Shown piece by piece: positions 1-15,100 of a stretch of 64,000 nucleotides of DNA. Origin of the DNA: Otis tarda (lineage: Eukaryota; Chordata; Aves; Otidiformes; Otididae); assembly GCA_026413225.1 (NCBI GenBank), contig CM048557.1, forward strand, positions 40,851,371 to 40,915,370. The letters run 5' to 3'. The notes below the pieces were generated by a model. That model was not told where the DNA came from, did no database searches, and saw nothing but the letters and a program-made list of their open reading frames with translations. Position 1 is the stretch's first letter. Every line of letters begins with the position of its first letter. The position numbers and the translations under genes were made by a program.

Positions 1-165
1 TCTCTCCATTGTAAGTGCAAATACAGGGCATTTTTTCTGGTGTGTTCCATAACCTAATAGTGCCATCTGCTGAACAAGATAGTAAGTGATTCTTTACACC
101 GCTGTAAGCAAGACCCCAGACTGCATCTGTGTGAGCAACTAATGTGCCAGCTAGAACGTTTGGCT
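1..165 (-). CDS. STRN3: STRN3 exon 14 (third WD40 repeat, cut by window edge)
   Basis: The exon begins at 165 after ttttttttttccag and is still open at base 1. It completes Glu590, then codes [40 protein letters not shown] and [14 protein letters not shown] (591-644). This is a complete WD repeat: [22 protein letters not shown]. In human STRN3 the next residues of the same repeat series follow directly, so the exon should continue left of the window. Confidence 0.96.
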
Positions 166-3100
166 CTGGAAAAAAAAAACAAAAGTTCAGAAATGAAACC
201 TTTTTAGTGAAGAAACATTAGATAACTAGTTTTGTACTTCCGTATAAATTACATTCTACATACAACTGTCATATAACCACCCAGCCCTTCCTGTTTAACC
301 AATGGCTGGAGTACCACATAGGAGGTCATTTTGCACAACCTTTGCCAGCTTTCTCAAAAAACCCAAAACAACAAAAAACCACCACTGGAAAGAAGGCAAA
401 CAAACAAAACCCCCCACCAAACCAACCAAACAAAAAAACCCCACAAACAACTGTGTCCCTTTTTCCAGAATAATATATGCCTGTTATCACCTCCTCTCTG
501 AGGCACTTGCTTCTTCCCTCCAAATTCACCATCTTAAAGATGCTTATTCACAGCCCTTCCTCTGTACAAGGTGCAAAGCCACCAAACAAGATCAGATTTC
601 CACATACACACTGATGCCTAATGCTGTTGACACAGGGGCATGCTCTAAAATTCTTAAGTACTCTAATAATTAAAACAAGATTATTTCTGTTGTGGAACAG
701 GTAAACACATTCTTATTTTCTTCTCCCTGATACTTTATAGTTGTCTTTTATAAGAGGGGTTTTAATCTATTCTCTACCAGGCTCTCAGTAGAGGAGAGAA
801 AAGATGGAAAGGAATAAAGCCAGATAAATCACTAAAATTTAGTTTTGCAGGAAATTAAAAACAAGTCGGTCTTGCAACCCAAAACCCTGCTAACAAGCTT
901 TAGGGAGGAAAAATATCCTGTTAGAGCGCTCTCTTTTAAAACTGACTTTGTCACTTGAGTAGAGACAGTTCTTTCTGAGGCCTATGAAAACTATACCAAC
1001 AATCCTATCTGTGTGAAATCAGATCATTTTAAGTTATGATATTTTAATAAATTTTAAGGTGTATTTCCATTTTTATTTATAATATATATTTATTTATAAT
1101 ACATAATAGAATATAACTTTATTAAAGTTAATCAACACCAATATTTTTTTAGCAGATAGGCACAATTTGAGCTATATATTGGTTTTTAAGTGACAGGGTG
1201 CAGTGATATTCTTAAATCGGTGCAAGATAGCATTGCATCTCATCCCTCCTTATCTCACTGCCACAGATTATGCAGCCTGAGCATTGTATTAGCTCACTCA
1301 TTATGTTGACACACGGTACAGAGGAAGAAATCTTGACTCTCTCCCATTCAAACTTCAGTCAACCATGGAACTGCACCCATAGAATTACACTAAACACAAA
1401 ATGCCGATCACCAGCAGTGGCAGGAGAGTGATATGAAGTTTTCCAAGTAGTTACGAGCTCTTTAATTTTAAAGACATTGGTTATGGGAACTGAGATGTAA
1501 ATCAGAAACATGGGACACAGAATTTGAGTACACTTCTTAATTTTTGGAACATTTCCTATCGGAAGAAATAATCATTCAAAAATGTAAAATTTTGGTTTAA
1601 AGTAGTAAGCATGCTTCTTAAAAAATAAGAGTTATGATTAGTTTTTTCTTTACTGTTTAAATCTCAGAAGTTGCAGTCTTCCTATTATAGTTCTGTACAA
1701 AGTACAGCACCAAGGCAAGCAGGAATAAATAATTAACGTTTACCACACACAAACTTGAAAACACACAATTTATTTAATAAATGGCAGTTATATTTCACAA
1801 AAGCTCTCGAAAACAGATTAACATCAAGCAGAAAATTAATGTTGAAGACAACGGTCATAAGTTGTTTATCTTTTAAAAGGTACTTACCATAGGTATCATA
1901 TGGATCCACATTAGGGCTAGGCATGTTCCACCACTGGATAGTTGCATCAATACCACCACTGAAACACTGTTCTCCATTGGAACTAATTGCTAACGACAAT
2001 ACAGGTCCACTATTGGGAGACAAAGAAGTTTATTGACACTGTCTACAAGAAAGAAGTGACAATTTGGCTATCTACTTTAAGAAGTAATTGGATTTGGTTA
2101 AATAGTTAAAAAAAAATTCAAACCCAAAGAAACAATCCTGTTAAAACCTTCTTTAAGTCTCAAACACCCGACACCAACCTGTAGTAAAATATTAATAACA
2201 AATTAACTGGATCTGTCCAAATTCAAGCAATTCAAAGAACAGCATCTTATTTCTCAAAGGCAACAGTAACTACACCTGCAAACAGTGAATTTTTACAGTG
2301 CATCTGTGCCAATCTAATAGCTAGCTGTGCTGAAAGAGGTGATTGTAGCACCCCTCCAACTATTTTCTCATTCTACTTGAGGAACTGACAATAACCTATG
2401 TCCCAGTAAAGTGGTTCAGAAAAATGATCTGAGAAAGAGTACTTTTTGGCCAAGGTTAGACTTTTACTGGTTTAACTTCAACATGTTTGCTGTGATATCA
2501 AACAAGCACAAGCTGCAGCCCAAAGGAAGCAGCAAGTCTACTCCTTTGTACACACTATGAAGTCAGGCTTAATTGTATTGTAAAATGATATCCCCAAAAT
2601 TAGATGTCTGGCTCATTTGACGGGCCATGCTCAGGATATAAGGAGTTCATTGGTTTTTTACGTGCAGATGAGAAAACTAGAATTACATACTTGAAGATAG
2701 GGAAAAGGAAGACCATTTGAATCCACCTATGTATTTAGCAAAGTGAAGAATAAAGCTAGGCTGAAAGGGAATGTTGCTCAAAGCCTCCCTGAGGGGAAAA
2801 ACAGTACAATTCCTTTGTTACCAGTCTCACTGAAGTTACAGGGTGGGGATCAGTTCTGTATCAAAACTTCCCCAAACCTTATCTTTTCATATTCAGTAAC
2901 AAAAGCCCAAGAGCCCAAATTTAGACAAAGAGATCTGAAGAATTAAATCGGCCAGTGACCCTCTATCACTCAAAAAAACCACTTATATTTAAACATGAGA
3001 ACAAACTAGTCAGTCCTAGGGAAGAATGTTTCATGCTTCAGCTAACAAGTGCGAAAATAAGACATTAAGTTTCCATCGGGTAAGTGGCTTAAGGGAAGAA

Positions 3101-6100
3101 CAAGGGTGACAATAGCATGTGTAGATTTACTAATACAAACTACTAATTTCTTTTTTTCTTTGTTAAGGCCAGCACAGGAAGTATTATCCACTTCCATGCT
3201 TATTAAAGAGCTCTCATGAAGCTCACCTGCTAACTGGGTTGGAGACTGGATCTTTAGTTATATAAGCAAAGTACACTCAAACTACTGTGACTGGCTACAG
3301 ACTGCACATTTTTTGTCTTGTCTTCTTATTGTAAGGAAGTAGAATTCAAAATTAGCAACTGAAATTCAGCCAGTAATAGAGCAGTCAAGGGAAGCTGAAA
3401 AATCACTAGGAGTTTTACAAGTCCCAGCTCAACTTGCAGGTTTTACTAACGTTGGTTAGTTTAGGTTAGCTCACTGTCACTATCTGCCACAAAGATCTTT
3501 CCTTGTTTCAGACTAGTTTGTGCAATATGCCTTCCCAACATCTTGGGCTGGACTGCAATTAGAAATTAGAATATTTGTTATGGTGCGTAATGAACCACTA
3601 TCTGCACACAAAGCAGGCAAATTCGAAATAGGAAAGGAGGAAGTCTGGGTTGACATTGCAAGGGAACTGACTGGAGCTATCAGAACTTTACTCAGGTATT
3701 AATCAACTTTTTAATTACAACAATTATCTCCGTGATTTCAAAGTTCCCTCAGCCCTGAGAGGTGTACATATTAATTAATAGCCATGGCCTATCAACTACT
3801 TTGGCCTATCCTGGCAATTAAATTTTACCTCTTATTCTTGTTCAAGTCCCTGAAAAAAATTCCACAACTCTCCTAATCACTTGCTTAATCTCCCGCTTTT
3901 TCAGTTATTGAATCCACATTCAATGGTTTTTTTTTTTTGTCCTGATGATTGCATCTGTACTTTTAATTTCTCAGACTTGTATCTGAAGATACTAGGTAAA
4001 AAGAATAAATTACAAACTTAAGTATCTTCTTCACATATTATATGTAAAATCCACAGCCCAAGACATGGATATCACTCAGGTGATTTCATTGTCATCTTCT
4101 ACAATCTCTCCTTACCATTGCAACTAACCACATTTGTCACTTCCTGTTCTTCTTTTATTATGGACTGTGCAATTCATGACAGGGACTCAGTATTCACCTG
4201 TTTTTACAAAGTATAATGGACCTTGTCTGTATGATATAAAAGTAGAATACATTTCTGGCTTTGAAATTTAAGGGTCTTAGGAATCCATGAGATAATGACA
4301 ATATATTTATCAAGCATTAATTATGTCAAACACTTACATGTGGGCCCTAAATGTGTAGATGGGTTCTACATCTAAAGAGGCACTCCTGAAAGAGAAAGGA
4401 AGGGTTATTACACTACATGAAATATCTACTAAGAAACTCCGAAAGCATTTAAGAGTTTAATCAATTTCAAAGACATTTACAACACAACTGGTATTTTATA
4501 AGAACCCATATACTTGCTTTTTGGCAGGAACCGTTTTCTGCAAATTCCAAAGTTTTAGAGTATGGTCCTCAGAGGCTGTAACCAGCACAGGCTCTACAGG
4601 ATGAAAAGCTAATGCCCGCACTCCATCAAAATGACTGCGTAGCGTATACTTAGGGTTCCATGTCTTTCGGAAGGCATCTTTATTAGCTGGCAGCTTAAAA
4701 AAAGAAAAGCAAAGGAGTAATTTTATCTTAGGTTTAAAAGTATGTATAATATATACAAAAAATGTATAATATATACTATTTGTGACTCAGCTAATACATA
4801 TTCAATCTTAAGTCTGCATTTATCTATGGATCTGTCTATATGCATCTATAACTCCCTCACTGGCATGCAAGGCAGTCTGCAAATTTAGTTTCTTTTGTCC
4901 CAGAGTGGAATGAAGTACAATGCTGAATATACAGACAAGAAGCCTTAATTTTCAAAAGCTAGTTTTAATCCTTTTGTGCAATGATATTTTAATTCTTCTT
5001 CCCTGAAGAAATATAAAGGTTTCATTGCTTATCACATTCCCTACACCCAAGGAAGAGATTATAACTGTCAAAAGCTCATTTGTCGTTTAAATAAAATAAA
5101 AATGAGCTTCAGGTCCCTAGTGAGGGATCTTCTTCAGATGAGCAACTTGACTGAGAAGGACAGGAAACATGTAATTCTTGAATACTTCTACACATGATAG
5201 TACGTACACAGAAACAGGTAACCCAAATTTCAACACACATTTGTAATAATTTTAAACATAACATTGTATAAAAACATTTTAAAAGTCTTTAATGAATTTT
5301 AAATGTTAGTGAGACAGTAATTTAGTTACTATGTGAAGCAATATACATTTATGTACTGTAAACGTCCAATTCATACTCTTAACCTATAGACTGTTACATT
5401 AAAATACAAAAATTACAGTTGCTTAATATTAATTGTAGGTAACTCAGAAAAGTTACCAGAAAACCTCAAACTCTTCTAGTGACTGCAGGCGTAATTTACA
5501 GCTTTGACTATAATTTCTATTACTCAGAGTAGACCCTTAAAAGACTACATCTCACTTGTCCTAAGCCTCCATCGTAAAAAAATACATGTGCAGGTACTTT
5601 TCTCTTCCTCTCAAGTAATTATAAAGGGAGTTTAAAAAACTGACTTTAGTTAGATGACCAAAATTAGCAAACTAAGAATGAATGGAAACTAATCCCATCC
5701 TCTGCCTTACACACTATCTATTCACCATCTAACTGTTAAAGCATGTAGGCTGGAATATCTCAGTATCCCAAGATACTTTCAGCAACGCTATTAAGAGATT
5801 AAAATCTCCCATAGCTAATAAAATCTTAGTACCTTTTATCGGTCAGGACTGAAAATAAAAAATCAGACCATAACATAACACATACTGTAATAAGTATTCT
5901 TGGACCAAATCTATATCCTGGACTGAATTACCACTACTTACTCAAACTAAATGTGATTCTATCTAATCGAAATAAATACAAAGGCTCAGGCAATAAAATT
6001 TAATGTTCTGAGTTACAAATGTGCACATTTGCTCTTCCTTTAAATTAATTTCTAGTCTAAGTGCAAACTATGCCAAATTCAGATCAAGCAACAGAAACTT

Positions 6101-9100
6101 GTTATACCACACACGTAACCTGGATATATATTTTTTAATACCTTCCAACAAACGCATTTCCTAACAAAGCATTTTGTTTCTAATCTTTCTACTTCAGAGT
6201 ATAGTGAATACTGCAATATTTTTATTGAGATTTAAGTTATTTAGCACTACACTGCATATTATATACAAGCTTCATAAAAAGAATAATCTTTTGTTTCAGG
6301 CAACAATGGAATTCTGGAGTTCTACACTAAACTTGATAGATTTCAGTCCAAACAGCACAAGTTATTCACCTCCCTGAATCTAAAGTGTTTAAGAAAAGGG
6401 GGGAAAAAAAAAAGAAAAAAAAAAGAAATTTAAAAAAAAAAAGAAAGAAAGGTATTTTTCTAGCAAACAGAGTCCCTCAATATTTTTAATCTTCATTATG
6501 TGACATATTCATCCATCTGGCTAATTCATGTTGTCTCATGCACTTGTGGTGATCTGGTGCTTGGAGAAATTGAAGTCAAACATTTGAAATAGCAACTGTT
6601 AATTTCAGTACCTGTTTTTATGTCCCAGATTAGACAGAAGTTCTTGATTCCTTGGGTGCAACATGCATCTGCACCACAATGATTTATATTATAATTGTGA
6701 TGAAGAGTCATTAAAGGAAACCAAGACTGAATACAGTGGTTCTTATCTTTTTTAAAAAAAGGAGAGTTCCTTAAATCTTATTTGTTAAAACAGCTGTTGC
6801 AATAGTAATTTCGTTCTCAGTTGTTCAGAGTAATCTGCTAAAATGCAAGGTATAGAATTTACAGAAGTTACAAGGTACACTTCCTATCTTAAGTATAGCT
6901 TTGAAGCCCTAATTTTTTAAAGCAGACTTGAACATCTTTGTTCTTTTACAAGACACCACGTACACCTTTCCAGAAATCTAGTTATATATGAACTGATTTT
7001 TCTGTTTAATTCTTTTCCCCATCCATGTTTCCAATGAATCTTGACATCCTTACTGCAAGAGTAAAAGGACAACTGACGCATCCTTATAAAGAGATTCTTG
7101 CAATCTCTAAGAAAAAAAGCTAACCAGTAGTATATTAAAAAAAAAATCTCAGAAAAACACAGTCAAGGACTTGGAATAGGTATTCGCTGATTAGAAAGGA
7201 TAAATGTGAGATACAAAATGGGACAAAGGTATAATGGAAATGAAGTATAACGTGAAAATGTATATCAGTGTTCTAAAGTGTAACATCTCAAAAGCCCCTC
7301 AAAACAGAAGGCATGGACATTCTGCCCCATTCAGTCTTAATGTTCTACTGTAGATGCCAAAAGGCAGTCATGAGAAGACTATGGAACACTTCACTAGTGT
7401 CTTCTCCCTCCCTGCCTGCCCCTCCGAACTTTGGTGGACTTTACTGAACAGGACCAAGAGGGATCAGTTCAATCCTTGATCCTAGTCCCCTGTCAGCAAA
7501 CAGCCACAGAGTAGATGCTTAGAATAGTAGTCTACCAAAACCAAAAGTTATTGTTGACCTGCCCAAAACCATCCACCAACACCCAGATAAAATCTCTGTC
7601 TAGATTGGGAGATACAAACCACTTTACATATCCTAAAAAACCTCTACTAGAAAATATCCTTAAACTTAGAGCAAAATAAAAAAAAGATACAAACCATACA
7701 CCACAAGAAATTGCTAAACAGATTAGAGGATCAATCAGAATTGGAAATGCTTGCTTTATAATACTTGTTCAACCTAACCTAATAAAAATCCCTTTTTGCC
7801 TTTGTTTTATCTGTCCATATTGGAATACTGGCAAGGAACCTATTCATCCTACCTTGTAAACCACCAGCAAACCAGACTGAAAGAAACTACCTGAGCTAAA
7901 AAAAAAAAAAAAAAAAAAAAAAAAGACCAGGGAAGGAAGCTCTTCCTTGTCCCTGCAGTTAACAGAATCCTTACAGCATAGTAACGACATGTGTATTTCC
8001 CTATCTCAATCAACTACTCACCTAGAGCAAACAGAGGAAATAGAAAGCAGTAATTAATAACTAGTCATAGTCTTTTAATGTTTTAATGTTATCTTTTTAT
8101 TGATAATGTTGTGACTGATTGGAGAGTTCCAAATTCAGATGCTCTGATAAACGAGGACTTCCCATTTTGCAGCCAGTCCTAAACCAGAAAACCACCAACA
8201 TCCCGTGCAGCTGTGGAATCCAAGAATATACAAATGGAAGCATTTGATTCAGTAACAATATTAGTCCCTCAGGGTACAAACAACTACACACACTGAGGTA
8301 AATATAAAGAGCTAGATATTGAAAAAGACATGACTTGAGATGACTGTACCATATTACAGTATCTACATGACTAGTCTTGTGGACAACTTGTGCACTAATT
8401 CATTCACATAAAAAAGAATTTTCAGCTATAGCTGAAATTCTTAAGATTTAAAACTCAATCCTCATCCTGTCCACACATCCTCTCCTTGTCAAAATACAAC
8501 ACTCATCAAGGAGTGATACATGAAAGCTAGTGGGACCTGCTGTGGCTTTATTTATTCATGGACCATACAGCCCACACAAGCTATTTATGCATGGACCTAT
8601 TGGAGGTAAAATGAAAGCAGTGGGAATATTAAGTTTTGGGTTTTTTTTTTTTGTTGTTGTTTTACTTAAACATTAACTTAGCTTAATGTTGTCTGCTTAT
8701 TTTGAGATTTAGTGGAAAGAGAGGTGGCTTCAGCTACACTCATTGGGGTAGGAGATTAAGATGTCCTACACATACCGTATTACAGGTACAAGGTAAGACA
8801 CGGTCTTACTGCACTGCACACCCACATTTATCTGGAAACAACTTCAGAAATTAAGAACCATCAAGGAATTTTTAACCTTGAAGGAACAGTGTGATGGAGA
8901 ACTAATAGTATCTGAATTTCAGTCTCTTTAGATCCATGACAAGACAGAGATTCCCTTTTTAAATAAAAATATTTTTAAAAAAATCCTTTCCATTTGTGTT
9001 ATTTGATAGTTCAAGCTTATCTCTCCTGACATATAATACTTAGAAGCCACCACGCGTTTTTCAGATATGCTTTAAAATCCCTAAGAGCATTGGGAAAAGC

Positions 9101-12100
9101 AATAAAGTATAAAAAGCAGAGAAACCAAATTACAATTACGGTCAATCACTTCTCATTCCTATTTGGCAAATGATCCAATAAGAAAGCAAAAACTTAGTTC
9201 TATCTTTTTTTCTCCTGTATCAGTGAGGAGAACTTTCCTGAGAAATTAAAGATGCAAAGAGCTGAAATTGAACTCTGATGTAAGTTACCTGATTTTCTAG
9301 AAGTGTGAAACCAACAACCTGAAGACTTACTTCTACTGTGAACAGGATGATACAAATTTAGAAAGTACTCCAAATATTTTTAAAAGCACTTGCATTTAAT
9401 TTTATACAGTCCGGTAAAAGAAGAAAGGATAATTAACATTTTCATTTGTTATTGAGGAAATAGAACTATGCAACATAACACTGCAATAAAGGAGAAATGT
9501 AAGTAGTTCTTACTTCATGACAGCAATTAATATTCCTACTAATTTTAAATACTGAAGGACAACTATGATTAAAAAAAGGTATGTAGTCACATAAGTATTT
9601 TCAGACCCAGTAAAAAGCTGTATACAATTTATTTCTTTTTTTTTTGCAGATTCTAAGACTTAAGTAAAACCCCTAGTATTGGACCAACACCATGTATCTA
9701 ACTTGAGAAGTTACAGAAACAAAACAGAGAGGTACCTTACCAACCACAATTTAAAAAACCCTAACCACAACCCAAAACCACAAGACACTTTAAAAACAAT
9801 AGATAAGACTTACCTGAACATTTCCCTAATCAGCCACCAAACGTTACCAGCCAATAAAAAAAATCATGTAACACTCTTAATGAGTATGATCAAAGGAATG
9901 TCAGAACACTCTGGATTATAATAAAAATACACCCTAAAAGCTTAAATCGGAAATATACTACCTATATAGCCTATGCTGTTAACACAACAAACACAAAGGG
10001 GAGAGCAGAGAAATTAGTTAATATCAGTAGTATTTTTTTTTTACACCACGTCTTCTCAATACTCCATATGAGTGTATGATTGTCACTTTTGTTCAAATTC
10101 ATTTTAAGATGTCAATCTGTACTTTATGTCATAACATATTCCCCCAGAGACAAAATGTGAATTAAATTATCTAAGTAGAAAATAAACACGTCATCTCACT
10201 TGATTTTGATTACTCAAATTACTTAGCCCATTCACAAGATGCTCCCTCCTCCTCCCAAGTAATAGTTTTTGCTAATGAAACCTCTGTTCTCTGCATCTGT
10301 AATTGGTCAGGGTGAGGGAGAGGGGACCCAACTACTATTGATTAAACTGTATAAAGAATTTTAAAATGAAATTGCACTTACATCATAACTATAGTCTGCA
10401 TCATTTGTTACTGTCAAGTCTGCAAGGTCTCCAAGGCCCAGTACACTTAACAACACATCATCAGAACCCATAATAAATGACTTGCCTCCTCCAGGTGGAA
10501 ACGTTATTGGCTCAGCTACAAAGAACAAAACAGTTTTTTAAGTCTCAATGTAACAACTCAAACTGATGAAAAATTGCATTATTCATCACTTAAAAGCAAA
10601 GCAAATTTAAAACTGAACTTGCATATACTGCATACTGCCCCAACTAAAAAAAAAAATAAATAAAAAAAAAAAGAGAGAGAGAAAGCATGACAACACATAC
10701 CAAACGCACACACACACATATATTAAAATATACAATTCTTCTATCATGCTTTGGCATTTGATTTCAACTTACTTTACAGAGGTGTTCAATATCACTGACA
10801 TGAATGACATTACTTTACATTGCAATATCAAATGTACATCCCAGGTCTCTAAATTCTTAGCTAAATATTTCATTCACTACACCATGCTATCTGCCTTCTG
10901 TCCATTTGCAAATAACTCTGTGCTTTACACTATTCAAGTATCTCTGCTTATATGTGTATTTTTTATCTCTCAAGCTAAAAGCCTCCTACAAAATAACTCT
11001 TCTACTTTGATTTTTCATATGATTAAAAAAAGAAAACATCTGTTTTTCATTAATTCCCTCTTTTACTTTCTCAGTATGATTCTGGATTCTAATTTAAAAA
11101 TACACTCAACTGACATTTATCTTAGCTATGTGCCTTCCCCAAATTAAAATTTCACATTTATGTTAATTATAATTTAGAATTAATAGAAATGATCTATAAC
11201 TACTCATTCTGAATTCACATCTGAATAATAACGTTTCAAATATTTACCCATATTCCTTACACTACTCAACAATTCTGTATATCTCCTTCTGCCCACAAAT
11301 ATCAATTTAGCAGTGAGGAATAGGAATAAAGGCTTAAGTACTGTAACAATTTTGCATATTTTAGAAGCTACTTTTACTTATCAGTATTATTTTCTGTGCA
11401 AAGAGTGGGACACTTGTCAGGTAGAGTACTTAAAATTTAGCTAAGTGCAAACATCTGCAAATATGTTAAATTGTATTTGACATCTTGAAAAATTAAACTT
11501 CCTTGACTTTTGGATTTTGCTGATTTGGAATAGAGAGTTATCGTCTCACTTTAACATCCCCCCTTGCTTCTAATCCTCTCAGAAAAACCTTGAAACTCAG
11601 AGAAAACACAGTTTCCAGATCTGAAAAACATCCATACCTTGATTTTTGTCTTACAAAAATAGTCCCCAACAAGAGGACTAATAATCAAAACATTCTTTTT
11701 TGTGAATATGTATCTTTATCATTCTATATCACCGCTATCTGAATGGTAACCTAGTTACATTCCATTCCAGTTGAAGAAAAGTAACTAAGATGAGGTGTAA
11801 AGTTATACGTCTGCCATCATTGCTATGGCTATGCAAAGAGGAGTCAGACCAGCTAGATCAAAAAATCACTTCTCAAGAACAAAACAAGTTCTAATGCTTG
11901 AGAACTACTGTACTATTAAAAAAATCTAACCTTATTAGCACAGGCAACACAACTGTATGTGAGAATCTAAGAATACCATCTACATAAGAATAAAGACTGC
12001 AGTTCCTACAACTGCATAAAAAGAGCAAGTAGTATTCTAACTACGCACAATCAACTCTTTCTAAAACATTCACAACCCAAAGCTCCTGACTCATCACAAT

Positions 12101-15100
12101 ACTACATTAAATTAACAGCCCAAAATAGCTTATCATGCCCTTATATGAATAAACTTTTAATTTCCATTAATATTTTACTAAAATCCTCAATTTAACAGTC
12201 TATTCCAAACCACCCATATTTCAGAGAAAGTCATATTCCTAGAAAACACCTAATTATTTTCCATGTTCCCACCTATTTATTATTGGATTTTAGGTTTTTG
12301 ACACTTTTGGGGGTAGGTGAGCGGGTATCCAGTCATCCATGCTTATCAGATGAGATCAGAATTTCTAAGGCTTGATTTCTTAGTGAAAGTGCCTAAGCTG
12401 AGCATAAAAGGTGATACAAACACTACTTTATATGAAGCAAGAAATAAAATAACATCATGAACATAGCTGGGTGAACCTAAACTGAAATCCTCACATGAAT
12501 AACAATTAGCCCCTCAATTACTTCAGAGAACAAGTTTTCCCTGGTTCTTTTATAACAAAAAAAAAAAAAAAAGGCAACAAAAAAGCCAGAGTTTGTTGTT
12601 TTTTTTTTCCCGTTTTGTTGTTGTTGTAATCTTTGGTTGGTTTTGTGTTAGTCTTTTTTTCTTTTTGTCCCTCACAGAAAGAGTCCAATACTTTTATCCT
12701 GAATTTCCAAAACTGCCTCATCTCTACTGTCTTGACATGGTCCTAGCCTCCCAGATACAAGTATTTACAAGCCAAACTTCCAAGTCGTTATAGAACGGAA
12801 CTGATGATCACTGTAGAGAGGAGGCAATATGCTAATTTTAAACTTTACGACACTTTCCATTCCTGTTGTGATGGTGTGACTCCTATTTGATCTTTAGGAT
12901 GGGCCCACAAGGTTTAAATAAGCCCCTGAACTTGTCATACTAATTATTTGCAAAATTAATGTAATCTGTCCTTAACAGATCACCTTTCATATACTTTATA
13001 CTAAAAATGAAGCACTACCACAGAAAAACACTACCACATTAAGAGTCTATATTATAAATTTATCAAACTTTATTTGCAGAGGTGAATATTCCTTTACATA
13101 AAGCTTCAAAATGAATGCTATCTGAAATCTAGAAGTATATTTCTCAATACTAAACTTGGCAATATGTAGGTGTATGTTGTAAAAATCACATTTTAATTTG
13201 CACTAAAATAAGACATATTCAAAGGAGTTTAAAAATTGTTGTGAGTTGCTTTTATTTAAAAAAGGCAGAAAAGTATTGCAATGGAAGACATGTGAAGTTA
13301 TAGCTACTAAAAATAGACCCACAACTCCACATATCAAAAATGGATTAATAGATATATGCAAATTATACAGTTAAATTACTTATTGAATGCTTTTCATCTT
13401 AAAAAAAAAAAGTATTTTTCTAACACACACAGTATAATATTATCCTCATAGCATAATATATGTGTTTAACTGGGCTTGCAACCAATGAAGACCAAGTAAA
13501 AATTTAAGTGACAGTACAAGTTTCTTTGTAGGTAAAACTAGGTGGGAAAAATTGCAATGATTCGGCACTTGCTTGGCCGATCCTAACCAGCACTTCTTAC
13601 CCTCAAGTTCTTGACACCATATATAATTAAGTCAAAATCAAGCAATAATATTTGTACAGACTGAAATTGCTTTAATCCCTAATCAAATACGTATGTTCAT
13701 ATATGCTGTTGTTGTCTACTATATGGCAGAGACATCTTAATCTTGTTTTCCAGAAATTTAATATGTGGTACACCAAAAGCAGCAGTTAATGCCTGAACAA
13801 CTAGCTGTTTCTGCTATTTTTTTTGTCGATTTGTAGACTGACACTCCCACAATCTATGGATATTCAAAATCAAAAACAACCTGTGAAAGTAATAATTCTC
13901 TGGACAATACATTGGACAGTCATGTTGCAGTCGATTGTTTCTGAAAGTCATGCAAAATGAAAATCCCAATTTCTTATGGCCAAAACTATAAAGTGTAATT
14001 ATGGCATAACAATTTTCTTATCATATTTAATCAGGTACTTGGGGGGGGAACTCCAAAACCAAAACCCACATCTTTAGAGGTATAAAAGATAGGTTCCCAG
14101 CCAAACAGAACCACAGTTTACTTTCTTCCCTGAACCTCCTCCTCCCCTCAAGAAAAGAAGAAAAAAGTGAGCTTGATAACACTTTGTTCTCTATACAAAA
14201 ACAAAATTACCAACCACTATCTAAGAACAACATTATAGCTTAGTAACATTCATCAGCATAGGCTAGTGTGTCCCAGCAGGAAAGGCTAAAGTTGTCTGCA
14301 GAAAACTTAGCTTTTAAACTACAGCTATCATTTTATGATAATTAAGTATTTGGTCTTGTTAACAAGAGACAGACCTAGAAGGAGTTCAGAGACACCATTA
14401 AGCTTGTTTGTTTGCAGCTTTGCACCATACGGTACAGACAAAAAACTTAAAAAGCCACGTAGTATTCAAGATAGGATTTCTGATCAAACAGCAAAATTTA
14501 CACTCTAATTTCAAGTTTTAAAGTTATGCAGAAATCACAATTAGTAGATATAATGATAGAGATACTCATACTACTCCTCTAAATGAAAAAAGCCCAAACT
14601 AATTGATAAGCTAAAAACATGAACACATTAAATAGCACAAAAATATAATCCTGAAGGCACAGTTTATTTGAAAAGGACAATCTTTATTTGAAGTGCAGCA
14701 CAGTGTTTGTGCTACAGGAACCAGGCAACAAAAGTCAGTTCCTGTCAAATTCAAATTTAGCATCTACTTCTTCAGAAAGATTGTTTTGTCCAATATTATT
14801 TTAGATCTAAAGTCTTTAAAGATGACAACATCTATATGGCCTGTCCTTATCAATGAACATCTGTGTTTCTTTGCACAACATGTATGGCCTAAGAAAAATA
14901 CCCTAAGATACACTGAGGTAACTGCAGGGTCACATGCTTGTAATACCTTAATGAGGTTAAAAGGCAACCTAAAGAATGTAAATACTAAACCTAAATACAA
15001 CCTAAATGTGTGTCCACAAGTTTTAGCTGGTGGAACTTCACCAGCAGGCTTTTCAGTTGCATTCCACAGGTAAATTTGATACTGGTTCATCTTCAAGACA

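Larger units (their letters stand above)
4694..10381 (-). other. STRN3: STRN3 intron 10
   Basis: 5688 bp, GT-AG, phase 0. Holds a direct repeat of 15 bp at 4742-4756 and 4762-4776, a purine tract at 6391-6452 and a 27-base A run at 7898-7924. No exon, RNA gene or transposon coding sequence seen. Confidence 0.88.

Noticed and set aside
302-673. A 123-codon plus-strand frame in intron 13
   Set aside because: Its N-terminal half is a Lys/Pro/Asn/Thr low-complexity translation of an A/C-rich repeat; no similarity to any family I know.
10746-11147. A 133-codon plus-strand frame in intron 9
   Set aside because: Hydrophobic, biased composition from AT-rich DNA, antisense to the gene, with no recognisable domain.
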